From Gonocerus acuteangulatus (lineage: Eukaryota; Arthropoda; Insecta; Hemiptera; Coreidae): 64,000 nucleotides of DNA. The stretch is taken from the NCBI GenBank assembly GCA_946811695.1, contig OX328128.1, positions 80,496,329 to 80,560,328 on the forward strand, read 5' to 3'. The notes below the pieces were generated by a model. That model did not search any database and was not told the origin of the DNA. It saw only the letters and a list, made by a program, of their open reading frames with translations. Position numbers and translations under genes: made by a program. Within the stretch, counting starts at the first letter, position 1; every line of letters starts with the position of its first letter. This document shows, piece by piece, positions 56,490 through 64,000 of the stretch.

Positions 56490-56791
56490 AAGGTACTTAG
56501 TTTTTTTTTTATTATTATCATTTTAACCCCCTTAAAAGTGCCTGCCTTATTTATTATAAATTTGAAAATTGCCTTAATTTGCCATTTATTTCATTAATAA
56601 TAGTTGGCTTCTGAATAAAATTCTACTTTTAGGCAATATTGTTTTGCACCTTTCCCCTATGCGCAGTACCTGGTGGGCCAAGGTATGTCCAGGAAACACA
56701 TATATACCTTCTTGTCTACCCAAGAGGTACATTATAGCAAAATTTCAGGATGCATAAAACACTTCATGAAAAGTGCGTTGCTGGCTCTCGG
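55655..56791. mobile_element. Foldback element with a SINE in its loop
   Basis: Inverted arms begin CCGAGAGCCAGC and match for about 260 bp (55655-55915 against 56540-56791), including TGCGCATAGGGGAAAGGTGC on both. The SINE at 56260-56484 lies in the loop. No frame of note and no clear target duplication. Confidence 0.85.
56260..56484 (+). mobile_element. tRNA-derived SINE, full length, very long poly-A
   Basis: Starts GGGGTCTCCCGTGGTCTAAT. The A-tail runs from about 56426 to 56488, about 60 A. AAAAACAAGG flanks both ends (about 56249-56258 and 56484-56493). Confidence 0.93.
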
Positions 56792-57622
56792 TCTAATTAT
56801 AAAGTATTTGGGCTAATGTAATTGTCGATTAAAAACTCAGGAAATGCAAAGTCATAGCGCATTTCCACTACGTAATTACACGGTATCATTTGCAAATATC
56901 AGAATGCAGGATTTTTTATTATATTAAAATGAGTTCCATCTCCGCATCTTTCTGCAACTAACTTCCAACTATTTCACAAATGTAGAAACAAACCGCACCA
57001 AAAACACCTGAAAAAAAAATCCTTATTCAGTTTTCCTCAATAGTTACTTTCTCAATAAATAACGCATATTATTATTTTATGGTATTTTAATGTCAAAAAA
57101 TATATTAAAAAGTAAACGTTTTACTAGTTGTTTTCTACAAATATGACCTAATTTTTCGAAAAATATTTTTTTTCGTGAGGATCCGATTAAGGTTTTTTTA
57201 TTGCCACTTACTTATATCCCTTTTGTGCAAAATTTAATAAAGAAAATGAAAAGTCTAAAGAAATATAATATTTCTTTAACAAATTTTCTGTTATCGTAAA
57301 TAAAATTTAAAAATGTTAACTGCAATTGGTATGAAACTTGCGAAAAATACACAACAATGTCCAAGAAGAAGAGAAACTTACATTTCCAAAAAAGTCTAAA
57401 AGAGAGTGGAATTCAGTAGGTGTGAATTTTGTACACAATTCTGTAAATAGCATGACTGGCGCACTAGAATTTGTTTGAAAACACAAAACTGTACAGTAAA
57501 TATTGCAAGACAGAATATTTCATTAGAAATATAATTTAAAAAAAAAGAAAATATTAATATTTTCTTTAGCTTAATCATAAGTGATAAGTAGCCTAATAAG
57601 ATAGAAATCTGACAGGTATATA

Positions 57623-57628
<6 letters not shown>
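56792..57628. other. Spacer
   Basis: No gene recognised. Confidence 0.35.

Positions 57629-57676
<48 letters not shown>
57629..57676. repeat. (TA)n microsatellite
   Basis: About 23 TA units directly left of the GIY-YIG element. Confidence 0.95.
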
Positions 57677-57680
<4 letters not shown>

Positions 57681-57732
57681 CTTGTGGATGACCCAAAATA
57701 TTTCTTAATGCGTTTCGTTCTTTTAGGCTTAG

Positions 57733-58569
57733 GGTCGGGAAAAAGTATATGACCGCGAACTATTTGATATAGCGGATGCATTTTTTAAGGATCTGCAAAA
57801 TACTCGGAAAAGAAAATGCTCTCAATCCATTGTAGAATCAAGGCCTTCTAAAAAAGTTAAAATTGATAATGAATTGAAAGATGAAGGTAGGAAAAATAAT
57901 AAGCGTAAACGAGAACACAATGATAATTCGGTAGGAGCACACAAAAGAAAAAGATTATTGGTACAAACAGAAATAAAACATTTTTTTACTAAAAATAACT
58001 CTGTAATGGAAGAAACCGTGTTAAATCAACATTTATTTTCTCAAAAAAGAAAGCAATTATTTGTAAAAAACAAAAATGACAAAGATTTAAATCCAATAAA
58101 TCGATATTTTACGTTTAATTATCACCCGCTTATAGCGAATAGGCTAAAAACAATTTGTAAAGGTATATGTAAAATTAGTTGGAAATATGAACACAAGATA
58201 CAGAATATGATTAGTAACATTAAAGACAGGGTTAATGCATCAAACACAAAATATAATATCTATAAAATTAACTGCAACGACTGTAGCAAATGTTATATTG
58301 GGGAATCTGCACAATTATTAGGTAAAAGAATTATACAACATGTAAAGAGCATTGACACACAGGAAAACGGTACAGCATTGACGGAGCATGCAATATCAAA
58401 AAAGCACTGTTTTGATTTCAAAGAAGTTAAAATACTTAACAAAGAAAGAAACACGCTGAAAAGAAAAATTAAAGAAAATATTTATATTCTAAAAAATTCA
58501 AAAACAGCTGTTAATAAAAGGACCGATCTTAGAAACGTACATCAAATTTTCCATTCTGTAATAGATTAA
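57733..58569 (+). CDS. GIY-YIG endonuclease ORF, Penelope type
   Basis: The frame is open from the stop at 57730-57732, just inside the left inverted repeat, to TAA at 58567-58569 (278 codons). No ATG precedes 58006, so the start is unknown; splicing or truncation is possible. The N-terminal half is strongly basic, with four KRKR-like clusters (RKRK, KKVK, KRKRE, HKRKR) that look like nuclear targeting signals; it shows no RT motif. The C-terminal half is a GIY-YIG nuclease: NIYKINC, a C-x2-C-x2-C cysteine cluster, CYIGES, then GKRIIQH, TEHAISKKH, KENIYI and AVNKR. These place the conserved Tyr, Tyr, Arg, His, Glu and Asn in order. The linker before it (CKISWKYEHKIQNMI) resembles that of Penelope elements. 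The domain would nick DNA at the insertion target. No frameshift or stop is seen, so the ORF may be recent. Confidence 0.8.
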   Translation, partial: GREKVYDRELFDIADAFFKDLQNTRKRKCSQSIVESRPSKKVKIDNELKDEGRKNNKRKREHNDNSVGAHKRKRLLVQTEIKHFFTKNNSVMEETVLNQHLFSQKRKQLFVKNKNDKDLNPINRYFTFNYHPLIANRLKTICKGICKISWKYEHKIQNMISNIKDRVNASNTKYNIYKINCNDCSKCYIGESAQLLGKRIIQHVKSIDTQENGTALTEHAISKKHCFDFKEVKILNKERNTLKRKIKENIYILKNSKTAVNKRTDLRNVHQIFHSVID

Positions 58570-58825
58570 GACCTAATTTTTGTAACGGACGGACTTTACA
58601 AATACCACATATAGATAAAGACGCGGCCATATTGGTAGGCTTAGGACATGACTAGTATTACCCCTGCCTCCGTAGAAGGTACATGAGGAGACGAGAGGAC
58701 GTCTTAACAAGGTAGGACTTTTATAAAATGTTTGTTAAAGTTATTTTAAAATCTGGACTTTTAAAAAATTTTGTATATTTTAAATATGTTTAATATTGGG
58801 AGGTACAAAAATGGATTTGGTTGCA

Positions 58826-58880
58826 GAAGTGCCCCTGATGAGGTGCGAATGAATTAAGCACGAAACATGTAGGGCAGAAA
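58826..58880 (+). ncRNA. Hammerhead ribozyme-like motif
   Basis: Stem I UGCCC/GGGCA (58830-58834 with 58872-58876); CUGAUGA (58835-58841); one unpaired G; stem II GUGC/GCAC with an 11-nt loop (58843-58861); GAA-A core (58862-58865); two-pair stem III with AU loop; GUA cleavage triplet ending at A58871. Short stem III is typical of Penelope hammerheads. The deviation is the unpaired G58842: the C that should pair with it before GAAA is missing, so activity may be low. Confidence 0.6.
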
Positions 58881-58950
58881 AAATAAAGTGGTGTGACACA
58901 AGGAAGTACTACTTTTTCCCGACCCTAAGCCTAAAAGAACGAAACGCATT

Positions 58951-58952
<2 letters not shown>

Positions 58953-59036
<84 letters not shown>
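58953..59036. repeat. (TA)n microsatellite
   Basis: About 40 TA units directly right of the GIY-YIG element. Confidence 0.95.
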
Positions 59037-59039
<3 letters not shown>

Positions 59040-59934
59040 AGGTTTATCTCAGGCCGCCAATTTTATTCCCCCGCCTACATCATAAAGAATTACCAACACG
59101 TTTGGAGAATGATTGCGGAAGAAGAGGAATAATGCGGAGGAAGATTAGAAGAGTTTAAATTAGGACTTGGAAAGTTTAATGGATTTTCTTCTTGAGAGAA
59201 TTTATTATTCCTTCCTTGAAGGGAAAAGCCACTGCTTGATAGACAGCGAATTCTGTTAGAAGAGTTACTAGATCGAAAAGCTTTTTATCATTCTTGGGTT
59301 TACGTGCCCTTCCTCTTATAGTTTACACACGTTTCTCAACAAAAATACCCCATTAAACTACATGATAATGTAATGAAAATACTGAAAGGGCATATTCAGA
59401 TAAGGTGGGTGGTTTTAACCCTTTACTAGCTATTGTTTTCATTCTTCATGGAGAGTCCATGCAAAATTTCAAATTTTTCCGTCAAGTGGTTTGGGCTGGG
59501 CGATGATAGGTCAGTGAGTTAGTGGTATTTGAAAAACATATATGAAGTATATAAAGGATTCACATAGGTCCTTCATCATTTTGATGTCGTATGTTTTCCC
59601 AAAGTATCAACATATTTCGCCGTTTCCACATGAATTATCAAGGATGTCTCCTTACCGGTCTACTGGTTGCGGTATGCTTTCTGGAAATAAAACCTCTTTC
59701 TCTAAGTCTCCCTCTCACTTTCTCTTTTCCCACTCCTCTGGGCCTTATTGTCTCGAGAAGGAACGTGTTTGAAAGGCAGTTCCTGTTATTGGTTTTCTAC
59801 GAGTATTGACCTATCCATAACCTTCAGAGTACTACTTCCTAGTCTTTCAACCGCCAAATATACTCACACTGTTTACTCAACAATTATTAGCTCCTTAGTT
59901 TGTCTGAGTTTATTAGGACTGTATGGGAAATTAC
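59037..59934. other. Spacer
   Basis: No gene recognised; short open frames near 59542-59945 overlap one another in different frames and lack motifs. Confidence 0.35.
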
Positions 59935-60254
59935 ATATCAACTAATAAATTATATATCAAATAATAAATTACATATCAACTAATAAATTACATACGAACT
60001 AATAAATTACATATCAACTAATAAATTACATATCAACTAATAAATTACATATCAACTAATAAATTGCATATCAACTAATAAATTACATATCAACTAATAA
60101 ATTACATATCAACTAATAAATTACATATCAACTAATAAATTACATATCAACTAATAAATTACATATCAACTAATAAATTACATATCAACTAATAAATTAC
60201 ATACGAACTAATAAATTACATATCAACTAATAAATTACATATCAACTAATAAAT
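59935..60254 (+). repeat. 19-bp tandem repeat, about 17 copies
   Basis: Unit CTAATAAATTACATATCAA. A variant with ACATACGAA occurs near 59990 and near 60200. Confidence 0.95.
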
Positions 60255-61172
60255 ATTATTCATTTTGTATAAACTTTTCTTCCCTACCCATAGAGGGACA
60301 CTCCGCAATCTCTTTCCTGTAATTTTCGAAAGCTGTCCATTAACCCTTCCATCGGAACATCTTTTTTTTTTCTATTAGTAGAAACGAGTATCTTGATTTC
60401 CACATTGTCAACACCCTAATAATTATTTTTAAGTCACTTTTCATTTATCTAATAATTGGTACGTAGTTTTGTTTGTTAAAGGAAAATAAATGCTACAAAA
60501 GAAAAATATTTATTTCTGAGTTTTGTTAAAATTATGAAATGTTTGTATAGGAAACCCAAATTATTTCCGCCTGTGCAGTCTTTTTCTCTTTCTTTTTTTT
60601 TTCCTTTCTTTACTTTTATTACATTAATTTCCGTCAAATTTACGGTAAAAATCAAATCGAGAAAAAAAGTTATAAAATAAAAAATACAAAAATAATACAG
60701 TAGTAAAAATTTATGAAAATGTAGACTAATAAATAGTTATGAAAATGTAAACTCGTAAAAAATCACCATGAGAAAAAATAGAAAAAGGCAAAACTCAAAG
60801 AATTAGACTGGAAAAATAGCACAAAAATAATAGACTAGTAAAAATTTACAAAAATGTAGACTAATAAAAAGTTACGAAAATGTAAACTAGTAAAAAATTA
60901 TAATTAGTAACAAAAAAAAATATGTGTTTGTGTACGCTATTAATCTTTTATTTTAGTACGCATTACTTGAAGTTCTGCGTAAGTGTGCGTCACAATGAGT
61001 ACATTAATCGGAACAACCTTGTAGCTGACGGCTACTCGGAACGTACGCTAGTAGGAACTTCCGTCTTATAGACGGAGTGTCATTGATAAAAAGCGCTCTT
61101 ACCGACTCGAGAGACGGATATTGGCTAAACTACCGCCATGTCCGTAGAGGGAACGGTTTAAACCCAGGAAAC
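60255..61172. other. Spacer with degenerate AT repeats
   Basis: 60690-60905 has diffuse repeats (ATGAAAATGTAGACTAATAA and ACTAGTAAAAATTTAC types). No gene is seen. Confidence 0.4.
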
Positions 61173-62206
61173 TTAAAGCCACGTCCACCTTAACATCATA
61201 CTACCATACATATGGTTACTTCTTTAAACTATACCCGCCTGGGAGACGGATGTTCCGTTGGAAGGGTTAAAGCCACGTCCACCTTAACATCATACAACCA
61301 TACATATGGTTACTTCTTTAAACTATACCCGCCTGGGAGACGGATGTTCCGTTGGAAGGGTTAAAGCCACGTCCACCTTAACATCATACTACCATACATA
61401 TGGTTACTTCTTTAAACTATACCCGCCTGGGAGACGGATGTTCCGTTGGAAGGGTTAAAGCCACGTCCACCTTAACATCATACAACCATACATATGGTTA
61501 CTTCTTTAAACTATACCCGCCTGGGAGACGGATGTTCCGTTGGAAGGGTTAAAGCCACGTCCACCTTAACATCATACTACCATACATATGGTTACTTCTT
61601 TAAACTATACCCGCCTGGGAGACGGATGTTCCGTTGGAAGGGTTAAAGCCACGTCCACCTTAACACCATACAACCATACATATGGTTACTTCTTTAAACT
61701 ATACCCGCCTGGGAGACGGATGTTCCGTTGGAAGGGTTAAAGCCACGTCCACCTTAACACCATACAACCATACATATGGTTACTTCTTTAAACTATACCC
61801 GCCTGGGAGACGGATGTTCCGTTGGAAGGGTTAAAGCCACGTCCACCTTAACATCATACAACCATACATATGGTTACTTCTTTAAACTATACCCGCCTGG
61901 GAGACGGATGTTCCGTTGGAAGGGTTAAAGCCACGTCCACCTTAACATCATACAACCATACATATGGCTACTTCTTTAAACTATACCCGTCTGGGAGACG
62001 GATGTTCCGTTGGAAGGGTTAAAGCCACGTCCACCTTAACATCATACTACCATACATATGGTTACTTCTTTAAACTATACCCGCCTGGGAGACGGATGTT
62101 CCGTTGGAAGGGTTAAAGCCACGTCCACCTTAACATCATACAACCATACATATGGCTACTTCTTTAAACTATACCCGTCTGGGAGACGGATGTTCCGTTG
62201 GAAGGG
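61173..62206 (+). repeat. 94-bp tandem repeat, exactly 11 copies
   Basis: Starts 61173, 61267 and so on to 62206. CATACTACC and CATACAACC units alternate for the first five copies, showing a 188-bp dimer; copies 9 and 11 share GGCTAC and CCCGTCTG. Each unit contains ACCATACATATGGT, an interrupted palindrome. Confidence 0.97.
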
Positions 62207-62493
62207 TTAAAGGCGGCTGTTTCGAGTCTTTAGTATTGCATAGAGTTTTATGAATTTTAGCATCCACTGAATATGAATTGTAAAATGCTTCTTTAGGGCT
62301 AAAGAATTCAATAATTCAATGGAAGAAATATTTCTGAATATTCATCAAGAAAGAAGTTCAACCCGTCTTCATTTATTCGGAAGAAATTCATTCGTTGTAA
62401 TCTCGTTTTAAGAATGTTTAATTGAAATTTATTCAGTTCTTAAGAGATTTAAATCTTCTGCTATTGAAGAGATATATCTTGAGTTTGTCCATA

Positions 62494-63234
62494 ATTTTTG
62501 TTAAAAAATCTATATTTTGGACGTTTCGGCTACTCATTGGTAGCCTTCGTCAGCTAAAATGACAAGAAAAACAGAAATTAATACAGAAAAAAAAGTTTAT
62601 AATTGAGATAAGTAACAGAACTATAAATACAATTAACTTATTATAAAAGAACAATTTCGTCTTAAATTCTTAGAACGAGTGGAATCAAAATCAATAGAAA
62701 CATAGCAGAAAAAGAAGAAAAAAAGGGCTATTTTACTGAAGTTTATGTAAGTTAAGGTGCTAATAGTAACATTAGTTGATTTTACAAAGAAATAAGAAAC
62801 TACATGCCAATGAAAAATATAGTAGCTAATAGTAACATTAATTAATTTTACAAAGAAATAAGATACTACATACCAATGGAAATGCCGGGAGGCAGAGGAA
62901 GACCAATGTTGACAGTTAAGTAACCATTGTGGAAGTGTCTAAGAAAAAAGGAATCTACTAGGGTATATGAAACTGAAAACAAAGCAGGTGGTGGGAGGAG
63001 GTGGTCGGTAAGGTATCAAACGCCTGTTTATGACATTTTATGACAGGAAAGGAGAAAAAGGTGTTAATGGAAGGATACACAAGGGGCATGGGAAAATACT
63101 AGGTGGGAGGTCGGGAGAGTTTTCGAGTTTCGACTTTTTTTCTTTATTAATTTCTGTTTTTCTGGTCATTTTAGCTGACGAAGGCTACTAATGAGTAGCC
63201 GAAACGTCCAAAATATAGATTTTTTAACAAAAAT
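62494..63234. mobile_element. Inverted-repeat element with hammerhead-like ends
   Basis: Inverted arms of about 110 bp (62494-62605, 63123-63234) start ATTTTTGTTAAAAAATCTAT. Each arm carries CTGACGAAGGCTAC ... GTAGCCGAAACGTCC, i.e. CUGACGA and GAAAC boxes around a 6-bp stem. The 500-bp interior has a duplicated TAATAGTAACATTA block (62761 and 62829) and no ORF. I infer a relative of Penelope-like terminal repeats. Confidence 0.7.
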
Positions 63235-63468
63235 CTTATTGAGGTTTTTTTAGCCGAATCCCAACCATTCCATCTTTACTTTTATTTACGTTGTGTTATT
63301 TGTAAATATTTATATACGGTAATATTGGTTCCAAACAGTGTTGGAGGTTGTAGTCCCTTTGTTAGGTCAGAAGATATTTTTGAAGAAAAAATACGTACAT
63401 ATTTATACTAATTAAGACAAAAAACATAATATTCTCTGTTTGCATTGTTACAGTTCAACAAGATTTCA

Positions 63469-63472
<4 letters not shown>

Positions 63473-63519
<47 letters not shown>
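63473..63519. repeat. (TA)n microsatellite
   Basis: About 22 TA units. Confidence 0.95.
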
Positions 63520-63524
<5 letters not shown>

Positions 63525-63547
63525 AGAACTGTCACCGCCCCCTATGC

Positions 63548-63652
63548 ACACAAGTCTTGCGGGTCAGTATTAAAGCGCCTGTTATCCTCGCCCTCTTTTC
63601 GCAAACGTCTTGCGGGTCAGGATAACGGCGCCTGTTATCTTTGCCCTCTTTT
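63548..63652 (+). repeat. ~53-bp duplication
   Basis: GTCTTGCGGGTCAG followed by GCGCCTGTTATCYTYGCCCTC occurs twice. Confidence 0.8.
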
Positions 63653-63786
63653 TAGCGCGGTTCCTCCCTTCCCATAGGGAGTAACCCCGCTTATAAGGTT
63701 GATACAATGAAACAATCCGGAAGTGCCGACAAGAAAATTTCGCGTTTCAGAACCCCTAGAGACCGAAAATAACGGTGGTTCAAATT

Positions 63787-63827
<41 letters not shown>

Positions 63828-64000
63828 CTGTTCGCTCATTTCTGGCTTCCCTGATGGTCGAATATTGACGAAATTTGGTACAAAAATCCGTCGTCCAATT
63901 TGAAAGGTCAAGTTCGTTAACCAGCGAAATCCGCCCACTGGAAGATGGCGTTTGGGGCGAAATTCGTGCAGAAAAAATCGTAACGCTTACGTTTTTGAGT
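63640..64000 (-). repeat. Dispersed repeat with internal (TA)n, inverted copy
   Basis: Reverse complement of the repeat at 10990-11466: the TTAGCGCGGTTCCTCCC end, the AACGGTGGTTCAAATTTG block, (TA)n at 63785-63824, then CATCAGGGAAGCCAGAAAT and the CGTAAGCGTTACGAT end when read on the minus strand. It runs to the window edge. Confidence 0.9.

Larger units (their letters stand above)
57705..58952 (+). mobile_element. Penelope-like compact element with 43-bp inverted ends
   Basis: 57705-57747 and 58910-58952 are perfect inverted copies (TTAATGCGTTTCGTTCTTTT ... GGGAAAAAGTA). Between them are one long ORF with a GIY-YIG domain and a hammerhead-like motif. (TA)n tracts lie outside both ends. GIY-YIG endonuclease, hammerhead motifs and inverted terminal pieces are all known from Penelope-like retroelements. 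The reverse transcriptase expected for a full element is absent. Confidence 0.75.

Overview
The window is eukaryotic and looks like intergenic DNA of a repeat-rich arthropod genome, most likely an insect. Evidence: RNase H-bearing non-LTR retrotransposons, an env-bearing gypsy/errantivirus-type LTR element, Tc1/mariner, Tigger/pogo and Harbinger-like DNA elements, a Penelope-type GIY-YIG ORF, a tRNA-derived SINE family present at least eight times, AT-rich spacers and many (TA)n tracts. Nothing bacterial is present. The species cannot be fixed from the sequence. Only one piece of a possible host gene stands out: a 103-bp open exon with good splice sites at 44865-44967, which I could not identify. 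A repeat-bearing ORF runs off the left edge.

Layout. 1-784: ORF with seven in-frame 96-bp repeats. 800-4900: AT-rich spacer, a mariner-type MITE (3737-4139) and a decayed jockey-like LINE piece on the minus strand. 5075-8230: broken RNase H LINE (LINE-1 here) whose 3' UTR carries sixteen 53-bp repeats. 8231-12936: spacer with dispersed repeats. 12937-15941: a Tigger/pogo remnant apparently split by a second LINE (LINE-2) that keeps a long open RT-RNase H frame. 15942-25840: microsatellites, a minus-strand CR1/L2-like LINE tail, a SINE with 16-bp target duplications and minisatellites of 43 bp (nine copies) and 51 bp (about 33).

25841-36675 is a nested stack. A 73-bp tandem array is split by LINE-3, whose 3' UTR received a young gypsy-class element (LTRs 27851-28376 and 35348-35871, intact fused gag-pol, truncated env). 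About 1 kb of LINE 3' end plus LTR is present twice, and the second copy carries a SINE. The join at 34873 looks either like recombination or like an assembly join between a full-length allele and a solo-LTR allele.

37087-41764 is a mariner-family element with terminal inverted repeats of about 445 bp, a 1.37-kb foldback element inserted inside it, and a transposase gene whose DDD core is interrupted by exactly ten in-frame 48-bp repeats. 41765-57700 holds a 27-bp array, a GATCCGAT-rich tandem family, the candidate exon, a 1.76-kb mariner-type foldback, small hairpin elements, repeats rich in NRF-1-like palindromes, four SINEs and a foldback with a SINE in its loop. 57705-58952 is a compact element with 43-bp perfect inverted ends, a GIY-YIG endonuclease ORF rich in nuclear-localisation-like clusters, and a hammerhead-ribozyme-like motif. 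The right end has a 19-bp array, eleven 94-bp repeats, an inverted-repeat element with hammerhead-like motifs, and a dispersed repeat matching one near 11 kb in opposite orientation.

No set of genes here works as a host pathway. The coherent units are the mobile elements: gag-pol-env of the LTR element, RT plus RNase H in the LINEs, transposases, and SINEs that presumably borrow a LINE's machinery.
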